Shown here: piece by piece, positions 33,201 through 45,398 of the stretch | Layout of the letters: every line of letters begins with the position of its first letter | Position numbering within the stretch: position 1 is the stretch's first letter | Assembly: GCA_010356995.1 (NCBI GenBank) | Contig: ML996691.1 | Location: forward strand, 1,058,641-1,122,640 | DNA: 64,000 nt | Origin: Trichodelitschia bisporula | Taxonomy: Eukaryota > Ascomycota > Dothideomycetes > Phaeotrichales > Phaeotrichaceae | Reading direction: 5' to 3' | Made by a program: the position numbers and the translations under genes | Notes under the pieces: model-generated | The model's input: the letters and a program-made list of their open reading frames with translations, nothing else | What the model was told of the DNA's origin: nothing | Database searches by the model: none

Positions 33201-36200
33201 GGGTGGACGTTGGGATTGGTTCCGCTTGTTTTGCGTCACTTGAGCACAGATAGCTTCACCGCGGAACGCTTTTCTGCAATCTGCATCCTGCGGAACGAAA
33301 AAGCGCTGGAAGGGGTGGCTGGCTGCGCTTGGGATATGGGAAGGGGTTGGATGAGGAGTGTCGTGTTTTGCGTGCTGTGCTTTTGTCGCGGACTGACCGA
33401 ATTTCTGCGACGCGGCTTTCGAGGAAGTTGATTGGGGAGCCGACCTCTCGAGGCTGGGATGATGCTCTTTGACGCGCAGCACAAGCGCAGGCAAATTCCT
33501 TAGCCACGAGATGGCGGTGAGGTCCAGCTGAGCTACAACAGTACTCGAGGAACAGCTTGGTGTAACCTCGGGCGTCTCCGTCATGAGGCATGAAGTCTGC
33601 CTCGAGAGAGCCGAATTAGGCCCACGACTGCAACCCAGAGGACCATTCAGACTTCACGAACGCTAACACCGCAGGCTACGTATAGAATATGTGCATGTAC
33701 AGTACCGTCTTCACGCCATGCCACGAGGACTTCGATTCCCCGCTCCGAGCTCTCCGTCAGGAATCCGAACCGCCCTCCTAATTTCCACTCCCCCGCCTTT
33801 TCTCGTACACCCATCCGCCGACATCATTACCCCATCCCCATTCGCGTAAGAGCCAGCCTACCGTATGCCGCGATACCGCGGCTGCGTCAAACCACGCGGC
33901 AGCACCAGCAGCCACGCCGCACCACGCCCCACCTCGGATTTCGAGCTGCATAAGCGTCACCACGTGGAGGCAGCGCGGGCGTGTTACCGAAAGCGGTCGT
34001 CGCATCAGCGGCCAAATCAGTCATACGAAAGCACAACAACTGCATGCATCAGCTTCGGCACTGAGCAAGACGACCCTCGTATACAGTCGGTCGAAGCCGG
34101 CATGCGGATAGTAGGGATAGCCAATGATGGGGTGCGATGAAGCTTCTGAGCCCTAGAGGCGCGGGTCTGGCCGCGTGAATGGGCTGAGCGCGGCATCAGA
34201 GGATAGGACGAAACTAGGCCTGGCTATGGTTGATCGTGATTGATCCTTGGCGCTAATGTTGACACGCTCTTGGCGGTCATTTACGTGGTTATCAAATGCG
34301 ATGGGTGATGTAGTTGATTGATCGTTATTGAGTTGTGACGTAATGGTGGAATACTAGTTGTATTATATATATAACGAGGAGATTATTGGTGCTTGGCACG
34401 GTAATAGTCCTAAATAGTCAGTTGTGGCGTTTATTACAGTTTTGTTACTTGAGCATTAAGAGTCAACATAGGATTTTGATTGACCGTCGTCACCTACAAT
34501 TTTTTTGGTGATGGATCAATAAAAGATAAATGACCTGAAAACCCCAGGCCTAAACGAAACGGACGCCGCAGTCTCGGCTGAACGTGTGTTCCGCAGATAG
34601 GGAGTTTGTCGACGGGAATCGGGTCACGAGCTCTCTACCTCCGTAAGTTGGGCAGTGGGCACGCTGGCCAGGATGGGAGGTGGTACGGGTTAGGCGGAGA
34701 TGCGAAGATGGGGAGGGGATCTGGCCGATCGTCGTTTTTTTGTCCGCGCGATAGGCGAGCAGCAGAGGGCCGTTAGGTGGGACCGATGGCGGGTTCTGGA
34801 AGCGCAGCACGGAATGGGCGATACGACTGCTTCGTGCTTCCTAGAGGGGAAGGGGCATGCGATGTAACGTCGCTCCAGCGCGGAAGGCGGCGGCAACGGG
34901 GTACGGCGATGCTTGCCTGAGCGCGGCGATTTCGAGCGGTTAGGTTAGGGAGGCGAAGAGTGGTGTGGGATGGTGGGCTCTTGCTTGTTTGACGCGCTCG
35001 TCGTGTTTTGCCTTTCGCTTCTTGCTTCGTGGGGTCTGCTTCCCGCTCCTCGTCGTCGCCGATTACCGGCTTCGGCGGTTTGTGATTAGCCATCACGCGA
35101 AGCAGGTTACGGAGAGAAGGGGAATGACACCGCCGCGCCGGAAAGAGTCGGTCTCGTCGGCTCGCACCGCGTTCATTCTCCGTGAGGTGGTACTGCGAGG
35201 GAGGGCCGTCCCGCCCGCTCTTTGGTCCGCTCAATCACGTCGTGAGCGGGCATGCGGGGACTTGTCGCAACGATGCTTTGGCGAGTGTGGCCAGGGATGG
35301 TGGAGGACAGGGGACGTCTGTGTTGCTTTTTGGTGCCTTCCGAGGCCGCACCGAAAGAGTGGTCGGGGATGCACGGCGCGCGCTCGTCACATTTTTGCGG
35401 CAGGTGAGGGTGGTTGTGGGACGAGGGGCATTCCTGGTGATGGGCCTTTGCCGCAATGGGGCGTTCCACGTGTGACGTGATGTTGGAGGAGGGTGGGCGG
35501 TTTTTGCTGATCCTGGACTGGTGATGAGGGGAGACATCAATGGATGAGCCAAGATGTGTCTGGGGTGATTGTTGCCCCGCTTTGCGGGAAGGACGAGGAC
35601 GTTGGCGAGACCTGTTTTCTTTGGTTATCTTCATTTCTGGTGTTGGGATGTTGGGGATGGAGCATGAATGGTGAGACGTGAGGGTTGATGCGAAGGCGTG
35701 ATGGCTGTCGTGGGTGTCGACGGGTCGGCAAGTCGTCTATGCAAGGGTTAACGATCTGCACTATGGAGGGGAGAACGGCCGGGATAGGATATTTCAACGT
35801 TGGCGGGGCAGCAGTGCATATCTCCGCAGTGCGACTAACTAAATCGCCTACCAGATGCCGTAGCGGTAACACTGCATCATCAAGCGCGTCCAACAACCTC
35901 ATCTGCAACTAGTAAACTACCGATTCTACCCTCCAGACTATACCCATTCGTTGAACATCACTATCGTATCTCCAACCCCGCCCTCTACCCCACCAACCCC
36001 GAAGCTCAACCGCATCAACCCCATAAGCCCGTGTAACCGCCCACTCATGCGCATCAAAGCTGACCACTATGGTATCCGCACGACAGTTGCTGCCCGAAGC
36101 TAGCACGCATCTCGCATCGTAAATTAATTCCAGCCCAAGAGCCGAAGACGATCGTGCCGATCACCAACCCGAGCTTAATTCAACCCCGGCCATCTAGAAC

Positions 36201-37455
36201 TAGAACTAACCCACGAACCGCCGGCCACATGTTCGCGAAGTCCAAAAAAAGACCGCCAGCAAAGCGCGCGTCTGCGCTGCGCAATGCCGTTTGCTAGCTG
36301 CTTGCCAATTGCGCGACATGATGGGCACGAATGCCGCGCTAGCGACTGTGCCGCCAGCGGCTCGCAATCTTGCTTTCTTCCCGGTTAGGCATGTTGGGCG
36401 CGAATGTGAGTCTCATCGTGAGAAGGCCCGCAGTATGTAAAACGGCGGTGCCGTGCGTGAGTTCGAAGGCCAGGCCAGACTGCGAGATTTGCTTTGGCGA
36501 TCAGCGGTTGAGGGGTTTTCTGTGAGATAGCATTGGGCCCACGATGGGGACTGGTGCCCGAGCTATCTCGGGGACGAGGGGATGTGGGCCGTGATACTGA
36601 AGTTGAAGACAGTCGCGGCGGTATGTTGCTAGGGGAGGCGGGCGATTTGACCGTGAGCTGATTCAATCTAGAACCGATCTCTCGCGGCGGCTGAAACGCT
36701 TCAGCGCAAAGCGAGATATGCGTTTCTCCAGTTTAGCCCCCGGGACGCACCTCACTGGCTCCACGGATTCCACATCGCCAACTCACCGTTGAAACCGACA
36801 TCGACTCCATATTTCCCATATTTGACATACCGCAAATCAAAATCCCGCCCTACGAACCTCCGAACCATCCGCCTTAAACCCCGCAAACGCCTCCCCTCAG
36901 CCTCAGCCCTCGGCTATCCCGAACCCGTTCGAAATGACGCCGATCAGGCTCCTTCCAATCCCCTCCTCCAGTCCAACCATTCCCCCTCCTTCTCCCCGCC
37001 GTTGCGCGCTTGTCCATCCCACAAGCCGCCCACCCCGTCCCAAACACATCCCCGCCGTCCGTCGCCGCTTTGCTAGAGGCGGAGACGGGCGGCCCGGGAA
37101 GCGAGGGGCGGGGTCGCTGCTTGCACGGACCGGGGCGTCCGGGCGCGGATGTACAGGCGCGCAATGTCGGGGAGAAGGACACACGGCTCAGGACTGAAGG
37201 AGTGAAACTGGAAGCACCAACTCGAGTGCCTGACATTGGAGCATCACGGACGAATGCGGAGCTACCACCGCACCCCACACCGGCGCAACGTCGGCGGCTT
37301 GCCATGGCCCCGGGGTCGTACACGGTGTTCGGGACCACGCTCGCAGGCCAGGACCGTGGATACGGGATGGCGGAGGCTGACTTTACATGACTGGGAAGTC
37401 GCGTGGCGCTGGCGAATGTCAGCTGGTTTCGCTAGGGGTTGGCGAGTCAGCCTGA
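27201..37455. other. gene desert, no recognisable coding or RNA gene
   Basis: About ten kilobases where all open frames are short, overlap on both strands and lack known domains or consistent splice structures. Base composition is not grossly AT-rich except for a patch around 34330-34540 (TATATATATA, poly-T and TA-rich sequence). I see no intact transposase, reverse transcriptase or terminal repeats. It could hold non-coding transcripts or highly decayed sequence. Confidence 0.4.
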
Positions 37456-37509
37456 TATTGGAGGTGGGTATTGGAGGTGGGTAATTGGAAGTGGGTATTG
37501 GAAGTGGGT
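37456..37509. repeat. 13-14 nt tandem repeat, four copies
   Basis: Four head-to-tail copies of a unit close to TATTGGARGTGGG, with one single-base insertion. No gene overlaps it. Confidence 0.8.
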
Positions 37510-38608
37510 GTGGTGCAGATAGCGCGCTACGGTAGGCTGGCTGGCTGGCCGTCCGCGGGGGGCCTAGTGTTGGTTGTGGGGAGATTTGAATTTTGCAGTT
37601 TGCGTGCGGGGGATAAATCTCAATATGCAGCCTGGGGGGGTGTGTATCTCGTCGCGGTTTCCGCCGATCATCGGGAGAGTGGTTAGCGATATCGAATACC
37701 GCTTCTTAAATCCCAATCCCGCAAGACCGCCTGACTCGAAACAGTGAAAGTGAATACCGCCCTCGCCCAAGCGAAGCGAGTCCACCCTCCCCCACACCCC
37801 CCACCACACCAGCCCAACCCCCCTCCTCGGACCCGGAGTGACCTAAGAAAAGCCACCGCGCGCCGACAGCCCGTCCACCGGGCCTAACACGCTCTGCTCG
37901 GCAAGCCCCACGACTCGCCGAAGGGCCTCCGGACCGCGCTGCGCTGCGATGCGATATCGTACGTTGCCGGGTAGGGCGCAGATGGTGACAACCCGGGTCG
38001 ATTTGTGAGGTTAACGCTTGCTGTCCAAACGGCCGCTATCGCGGACGCCACAGATGGGGTTTGGTGCGAGATTGGAAACGTACGATTTATTTGTTGGAGG
38101 TGTGGAAAATGGAGGCGGGGTGCGGTTACGCTGCGATACGTGGACGCGACTCGTGCGTCGCGTGGGTTGTGGCGTTGCGTTATGGTGGTATGCGGCGGCT
38201 TATGTTTCCTGTACTAAGTTTGCACTTGAGCCGGAGGCATCCGGAAGAGATGGAAGGGTCTGAGAAGAGTGGAGCGAGGTTGCGGTGCGTGTATGGATAC
38301 GACGAATGTAACACGAGGCTGAGCTATTTAGTCTGACAGTTGCATGAGATGGTCGCTGATTCTGGCGATTTGATTTGATTCGGGTTGGATGGGGAGACTT
38401 GAGCTTTGGGAGTCGGACTTTGGGCTTGATATCGCGAGACTCGGGTTATGTCTGGAGAGACTGGGGCTGGAGGATTTTGGCCAGGACAAGAGCATTAGTT
38501 CTAAGGGATGTAAAGAATCTAGTTCTACAAGATGAATGCTGTGATAGTAATGGCATGATTGGAAATGGGGAGAAGGTCTAGGATTTATCTTCTTGCAATA
38601 TGTCCTGT
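37510..38608. other. intergenic, no gene recognised
   Basis: Short open frames only. The stretch from about 38340 onward is relatively AT-richer than the surroundings. No repeat unit or RNA gene was recognised. Confidence 0.4.
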
Positions 38609-38929
38609 TTACCGCCAAATCCTATTTTGTATCACTCCATCTTTAGCTTCTATATCCAACTCTATGGCTCGTCGTAATCCCTTCTCCAGCACCTTCCGGG
38701 AAGTCAGCTTTGTGATTTCTGTTAGAATGACCTCGGGCCGGGCGAAAGATTTATTGGATTCAGCGAACGCTGCTGCCACGAGTGGATGTCTTGTTACGAC
38801 TAGAGGTAGCGTTGGAATCATGGAAGTTTCCTGGAAGTCTTGAGGATTTGGTGAGAGTTTGGTTCTGATAACGTGTTGGCTCACAGCAATGGGGATGGGA
38901 AGTATAGGGGTTGATTCTGATGACGCCAT
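38609..38929 (-). CDS. possible small hypothetical protein
   Basis: A 106-residue frame with more coding-like composition than its surroundings: 'MASSESTPILPIPIAVS', 'IPTLPLVVTRHPLVAAAF' and 'VLEKGLRRAIELDIEAKDG'. It is open for 16 further codons upstream to another ATG at 38977. A GTAAAC sequence overlaps the stop region, so the real gene could splice onward. No domain is recognised; it may also be a gene remnant inside the gene-poor region. Confidence 0.3.
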   Translation of the reverse strand: MASSESTPILPIPIAVSQHVIRTKLSPNPQDFQETSMIPTLPLVVTRHPLVAAAFAESNKSFARPEVILTEITKLTSRKVLEKGLRRAIELDIEAKDGVIQNRIWR

Positions 38930-38977
38930 TTTCTTCAAAGCTGATGTTTGTCTTGTCTCCTTACTCCGATGGAACAC

Positions 38978-40140
38978 CGCACGGATCGAGCGTGCTGGAG
39001 CGAGTAGTCCTGCCTCTTGATCGCAGCCCTACGGGTACTGTGACCTTGGCATAAGAAAAAGATAATGAGACAGAGAAGGGAATTGAAATGCTTGCGACTG
39101 TTCGAGAGGGAAATCTGTTGATGAAGCGAGTCCGAGTCGTGGGGTTCTTAACTAAGTCCGCAAGACTGTCGTTGTCTTGAATGACTGGGTGCAGCATCTT
39201 TATTATGTTACAGTTGTACATCATTTCTTGATGTCGGATGCCGTCGGCAAACTCGATGAAACGCGTCCGGAAATGCCACTATTCTGACAGTGGTTCACAG
39301 TTTTTGCGGTGATAATCGAGACAGTTAAGTATGGTTGGGAACGCTCTCAGGACAAGGCCGGCAGCTTCAACTCCCGATATTGAGAAGCCGAGGACATGGA
39401 GGCGGAGTCAGGACGACACTTCGGGGTTCGAGTGGTGGTGCATTGCACAACCCGAATGGCATTACGAGGTACTCGTATAGCCTATAGCGTGTCAGAAATG
39501 CTGTCTTCTCTTCGCCCCCCTCTTCAATCCATACCTCGTTGAACGCTGTTATGACATCACATCTGAACTGGGGAAACTAGCCGGTATCTTGTGTGAAGGA
39601 TGCGCGGTGTAGCAGCGGGCACAGGCTTGAGTAGCTCATTTCGTCCATGAATGGTGATGGCCAACCGGCTCTGCGAGGCAATTACACTCGGTGCTCGGTT
39701 GAAGGGGCAAGCTGGTGTCCTACCTACAAAGGCTGGCGGCTTTTACATGTGGTCAAGCTACGGTGGAAGAAACGAAGGAAGTCCAGTAGAGCATGCATAG
39801 GACGAGTTATCTTGAATGATAGGTTTTGAGTGGTGGACAGTGCCGGGGGAAAAGAAAATGTTGATGAACGATGGCAACGGACGATGAGCGTTGAATGATA
39901 GCCGGCATGATGAGAGCTGGTGACGGATGATGGATGAAAGACGACGGACGGATGAAGGTGATGGACGGAGGTGATGGCAATAAATAGAGAAGAACGCTGA
40001 CTGTGTTAGGTGCCCAATTCCGCTCAGACGGAAGGAAGTACCGACCGTGAGAGAGACGGAAGCGACGAACCCGACAGCCGAGCTTCAGGAAGGAGACAAC
40101 AGGCCATAGGCAACTGCTTCCCATTCAGAACCATGCATCG
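38978..40140. other. intergenic 3' of ISC1
   Basis: No gene recognised. Around 39840-39990 the sequence has repeated GATGA/GACGGA-like purine words, a low-complexity patch without a clear unit. Confidence 0.4.
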
Positions 40141-41518
40141 CTACTTCCCCTTCGCCATATCCCGCGCATTCTCAATCTCCCATCGAAACTCCTTGAGCGC
40201 GCGCAACTCCGCCGACACGAACAGCCCCCCAATAAGCCCATCAATCACTCCAGCCGTCAACCCCAGACCGCTCACCAGCATAAGAATGAAGCTGACGAAG
40301 TTGCGAGGACTCCACCACACAGCTGTTAAGCATCCAATCCATACCACGAGTTGTCCGCCAAAGTGCCCCAACCGTGCCCTCCGTTGAAAGCGCTGCCGTG
40401 CAGTGTACTGCTCCGTTACATGGAGTATTCGATCGTATGTCTCGACCGGCAGGAACTTTTCCGGCTCGTCGTCCACCACTGTAGGACCAGTTCCCTCCTG
40501 CGGCTCAATCGTGACTTCCACGCTGAAGTGATCGCTTAGTGACACACGCAGCTCCGGATGCCGCATGCGCATCCCAACTTTCGCCTTGGCAACCTGCCAC
40601 TCCCCTCGTGCATCGCCTACAAACACGTAATCCAGCCTCTTTGCCCGCGGATCTGGCGTCTCGCCGTGTATCTGCCTATCCGTGCCGCTGAACAGCTTCT
40701 TCTGGTCACTCTTGTTCCACCGCCACGTGTTGAGCACAGAGTCGCAAGTCGCACCGTTCTCGGTTATGTTGTAGGCTGCCGAGGGAATGGGGAGGTCGCG
40801 CACGCGCTCGACGGCATCGAGGGCAGCGCCCAGGGAAGAGGACGGATGGAGTTCGCGCCAGGCGTCAACAGCGTGCGAGTGTGTCGTTATCAGTTGGTGG
40901 GCGAGGGAGAGTGGGACCATATTAAAGTCGCCAAGCGCGAGGACTAGGTTTCCAGCCACGCGGGCCCGGCGCATGAGTTTAGCAATTTCCCAGGCTTGAG
41001 CGGTGCGGTGGCAGAGATATGAGTCGTTGGGTTCTCTCTCATAGGGAGCATGGAGCTGCGGGTATTAGCTAAGGCGCGGCAGACTGAAGGGGACGGACAT
41101 GAGTGCAAAAGACTTGGATTGTACGTCCTCTGCGGCCATCTCTGTCCTGCATCTTGATAGTTGCGCAGGCGACGCCCTTGCCTACGAACCAGTCGCCCCG
41201 GAAGAAGGCTGTTGGCCGGCCGTTCAGAGGGTACTGCACCATGGAGCTCTCGTCGATGGGCCAGCGCGAGAGGATGGCGAGGCCGCCGCCGAACACGCCG
41301 CTAAAGTAGAATTTGCCATAGGGGAGGAAGTGCTGCGTCTGCTTTCGGATGGCGAGGTAATCTTTCTGAGTCCAGCACTCTTGCAGGCCGACAATGTCGG
41401 GTTGCGGGTCGGCATGGGCGAGTTCAGCGCCGATTTGCGCGAGGCGTTCGGCGCGGTATTTCGCAAGATATTTGAGGCCCCAGCAATTGAGAGTGAGGAC
41501 ATTGAGGGGTTCGGCCAT
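40141..41518 (-). CDS. ISC1: inositol phosphosphingolipid phospholipase C (neutral sphingomyelinase family)
   Basis: Minus-strand exons 41518-41099 and 41055-40141 joined by a 43-nt intron give 444 residues. The join restores the conserved 'VFCTHLHAPY'. Residues of the Mg-dependent endonuclease/exonuclease/phosphatase fold are visible: Asn11 in TLNCWGL, Glu47 in GLQECW, Asp183 and Asn185 in GDFNMVP, and Asp315-His316 in SDHFSVEV. Two C-terminal membrane segments, about 373-388 and 393-420, match the fungal Isc1 topology. The enzyme hydrolyses inositol phosphosphingolipids to ceramide, and in yeast acts at the ER and mitochondria in stress and growth control. Length is close to the family norm. 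The donor GTCCGT is weaker than usual. Confidence 0.93.
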
Positions 41519-41879
41519 GGCGAGGGAGGATTAGGTGTTGTCTAATGCGGAGTGTTGATGCCAATTGGGAGATGAAGACGGCGGTTAGCAGTTCACACTC
41601 TGTCCAGAAGCTGCGGGCGGTGATGTCAGCGGTCGGGCAAAAGTGCGGAGCCCTGTCGCGTCGCGTGTCACCGTGTCGTGAACTTCTGCTCCGCCAAATT
41701 ATTCTACCGACTGGCAATTCTCCCACTTCCACGAAACATCCCCGCCCTCTCCGTGTCTTCTTTATCTGAACACAGACAGTTACTCATAAGTATATATCCA
41801 GCCTGCGGATTTCATACGCGAGCACCGAGTGCTTGCCTCGCCGAGCCCTTCGTAGACTCCGCCGACGCGCCTCCCCACC
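41519..41879. promoter_or_regulatory. shared divergent promoter of ISC1 and SWD3
   Basis: The start codons of ISC1 (-) and the WD40 gene (+) are 361 bp apart and point away from each other. Both promoters must lie here unless the leaders are very short. No unambiguous binding motif was identified. Confidence 0.6.
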
Positions 41880-43293
41880 ATGTCTCAAAACTTTCCTCAA
41901 GAACCCGAAGACGAGACTCACGATCTGAGCAGAGAATTCCACAAGATGTCCGCAGAGGATTCTGAGTTGCGGCCAGAGAGTAGCCGGCCCAACAGCAGAG
42001 ACGTGGACAGTGGGCGTAGCGGCTTCAACACAACCTCGCCCTCGGAGCGGTACTACACGCCGCCTCCGGAGCGGAAGGAGCTCCACTATAAGCTCACGAT
42101 GACGCTGATGGGGCATAAGAAGGCTGTGACGATGGTCAAGTTCTCGCCTGATGGGAAGAAGATTGCCAGTTGCTGTGAGTGTCTGGTGGGGTTCGGCACA
42201 TAGAGTATGCTAATGGCGCCGACAGCCTCTGATGCGACAATCAAGATCTGGGATGTAGAAGCGGCTCGGTACGAGCATACACTTGAAGGTCATCTAGCTG
42301 GAATATCAACCATAGCCTGGGCTCCCGACTCCACCATGATTGCCTCGGGATCAGATGACAAGTCTATCAGATTGTGGAATGCGCGAACCGTGAGATGATA
42401 CAGGTCCCGCTGCAGATTATCTGCTAACACCGCACGTAGGGTCGCGCGCATCCGTACCCCTGCCTCGGCCACCACAACTACGTCTACTCAATCGCCTTCT
42501 CACCCAAGGGCAACATGATCGTCAGCGGCTCGTACGACGAGGCCGTGTTCCTCTGGGACGTGCGTGCGGCGCGGCCGATGCGAACACTCCCTGCACACTC
42601 AGACCCTGTCAGCGGTGTGGACTTTGTGCGGGATGGCACGCTGATCGTTAGCTGCTCGAGCGATGGCCTGATGTATGTAGAGCGGAACATCTTGAGGGCA
42701 GAGCTAACTGGCGCAGCCGTCTCTGGGACACGGCTACGGGACAGTGCCTCCGCACCCTCATCCACGAAGACAACGCGCCGGTCACTAGCGTCCGCTTCTC
42801 TCCCAACGGCAAATATGTCCTTGCATGGGCGCTCGACAACAGCATCCGGCTGTGGAACTATGTCGAAGGTCGCTGTATGAAGACGTACACGGGCCACAAG
42901 AACGAAAAGTTCAGCCTCGGCGGCTCGTTCGGCGTCTACGGTCCGCGCGACAACCGCTCGGCTTTTGTGGCAAGCGGAGACGAGGATGGCGCGGTGTGGC
43001 TTTGGGACGTGGGGAGCAAGGTGATGCTACAGAAGATAGAGAAGGCGCACGAAGGAGTGGTCTTTAGCGTCGATACGTACAGCGGGCCCGAGTGTGACAT
43101 GATTGTCTCAGGCGGCGACGACAATGCTGTCAGGGTGTGGGTACAGAAGGAGACCGAGCCCAACACCATGGATTCAGACGGTGCGAGGCCCGCGAAAGAG
43201 GCGGAGCATGTGCCGGATGGGACTGCAGATGGCGTGGACGGGGACGCGGTGAATGGGGATGTCGAGATGGTGGATGCATCAGGGCCACAGTAA
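41880..43293 (+). CDS. SWD3: WDR5/Swd3-type WD40 protein of COMPASS
   Basis: Exons 41880-42174, 42226-42389, 42440-42672 and 42717-43293 (introns 51, 50 and 44 nt) give 422 residues. A disordered N-terminus of about 70 residues precedes seven WD repeats. These are recognisable as [16 protein letters not shown]...[20 protein letters not shown]...[20 protein letters not shown]...[19 protein letters not shown]...[19 protein letters not shown]...[19 protein letters not shown]...VWLWD and [12 protein letters not shown]...VRVW. The order and the '[13 protein letters not shown]' and '[20 protein letters not shown]' signatures match WDR5/Swd3, the WIN-site reader that scaffolds Set1 H3K4 methyltransferase. 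An acidic tail of about 45 residues is an extension. It acts in the nucleus. Confidence 0.93.
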
Positions 43294-45398
43294 GTAGGAA
43301 AGTGGAGGCGCAACTCAACAGATGCAGCCTCCATCACCGTGAAATACGACCTATCCAGACAATCGACCCTTTAGACCACCGATCACGGCGCCTCAACCGA
43401 CGGGACGGGAATATTTACGCTCACTGGCGGATTCAATTCCGCCTTACCGGCGTCTCGGGTTGACCTCAGCTGATTTTACCGCGCGCAGCAGCCACATGCA
43501 CACGCAGCCGCGCCAGTGGCGCACTCACTGCATCTGTCTTGCTGCATGCTGCCAACCTCGCCGCGCCCGCCTGCAGCTGCTGCAAGCCTCTTTGGAGCGC
43601 TTATCCACACGACGTGCGATGCGCAAATCTGTGCGACCCGGGAAATTCGATCGGTCTATTGGGGGCTGCAGGCTAGATTGCCGTGCTGGGGCCGGAAAAG
43701 ATGATTGGCGTGGGTTGGGACGTGGAGATCTTGGAAAAGATGGTTGAGAATGGGGAAGCGGTCTGTGTGTAGTAGCTGCTTCCGGGATGAGTGGTGGTGT
43801 GGGGTTAGAGTGTGGGGAGGTATGTGAACGCTTTTCAAGGCGCGAGTATTGTGGAGATATTGTGTCGCCGTGGTCGGAACGAGATTGAGCGGTCGAGGCT
43901 TGGTCAATGCCCATATCTCGGGAGATTTACGTCAATACACGCAATGATATGCGGAGGATTTCCCCGTTGGAAGGTAGTGGGCGGATGGGATGGTGGCCGT
44001 ATTGTACAGTGGATGTACGTATACTCTATATATCCGTCGTGTTAGGCTTCCGGCTAACATACGATGACAGATGGTGTTGGGATGTGGCGCCATGCCTGTC
44101 TAGGCCACGATGGACATTCTATAATGGGTACTTCTATTGCTCTCGTACCATCTGTAGTATGGAATCGACACTTTGAAGGGGCCGATTCTAACGTCTCTTT
44201 CGCCGTCCGTGTTCGCGCTTTACTGTCCCGTCCCTCGGCCGATTCGACGAAGCGGATGTGTGCTGGGCATTTAGAGCGCTGACAAGCCAATTACGGCTTG
44301 CTATTATTAGCAGGGACCGTCGGCTGCTCTGTTGTCGGCCGGCCATCCCTACTACTGTGTCGAGCGTTGCCGTAAGCGTCGGTGGGGACGAGTAGCACCC
44401 GAGGTTGTCGCTCTGGGGAAGCTGTCCCTCTGGCACTGGGAAGTGAGATGCGAATGTTGCCGATCGGTGAGTTATCCGGGCTGGGGGAACGAGGCTGACG
44501 AAACAGACAGTCAACTGCAACACCAAGTGCTGGCAGGCATCGTGAGTGAGTGCAGGGTAATCGCTCGATCACCACTCCACACTCAACCACCTCCATACTC
44601 CACCACACCGGTTCCCACCACCCCGCAACACTCAATTTTTTTTCCTGGATGACGCAGATGACTTTATTTTTGCGTTCCTCCCCATGGCCTGGCGCTCGAC
44701 TTCTTCCGGGACGTTGGGCGTACGTGCGACGGAAAGGGCAAGAGAAGCCTGTCTCCCATCTCGCACGATGACGAGGCCCTCTCTCTACACCCTAGAGCTA
44801 AACACATTGCGCCCAGCATAGCGGCCCTCTCACTCCCCGGATGCAGCAGTCTGCTCTGATTGTCTTGTCCGCAAATGCTCATCCCCGCGCCGGTCGCTTG
44901 GGTGGCCATTGCCAATCTCGGGCAGCGTGACCTGCATCATATAAAGGAGGCCATAATTGCAATATATCCCCACGCCCTCACCCTCCCGCCCTCTGCCGCC
45001 GTCGGCAACCCGGACTAGAGGTACCAAGTATACACCCAGTATTTATCCATTATTTGCGCTTTGTCGCTTCTCTCTTGATCCCCCCCCTTCCCCCCTCACC
45101 CCTTCTCGGCGCCCGCCCTTCCCTTCTCTCTCTCCCCACATTTTCTCTCCCCATCGCCAGCAGTCGTCGCGGGTCGCCTTTCCGCCACCCCGTCCGCTCT
45201 TTTTTTCATCGTGTACGCTTCCGGCCCTCTTTCACTCTTTCGCGTAAATGGTTGCGTTGCGGTAAAACGTCGAGTGTCCTTTTTTCTTCCCTTCTCTTCT
45301 AGTCTTCTTTCCCCGGAATCCGAAGACGAGCCTTTACACCGCGCCGGCTACGCCACGTTTTCCCGACCAGTTCGAGGTCCACCCCACTACTGCGCACT
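43294..45398. other. intergenic, with CT-rich promoter at its right end
   Basis: No gene is recognised between the WD40 gene and the secreted-protein gene. From about 45060 to 45310 the plus strand is strongly C/T-rich (long runs of C, T and CT), typical of a fungal core promoter and leader. It directly precedes the start at 45399. Confidence 0.5.

Noticed and set aside
27201-34300. RIP-mutated transposon island
   Set aside because: Composition is not strongly AT-biased and CpG words remain common by eye; no transposon protein or terminal repeats were found.
33099-35634. Several 75-170 codon frames on both strands
   Set aside because: They overlap each other, change composition abruptly and show no family resemblance.
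36874-37390. Mutually antisense frames of 126-154 codons
   Set aside because: Both are Arg/Gly/Pro-rich by GC content alone, with no domain.
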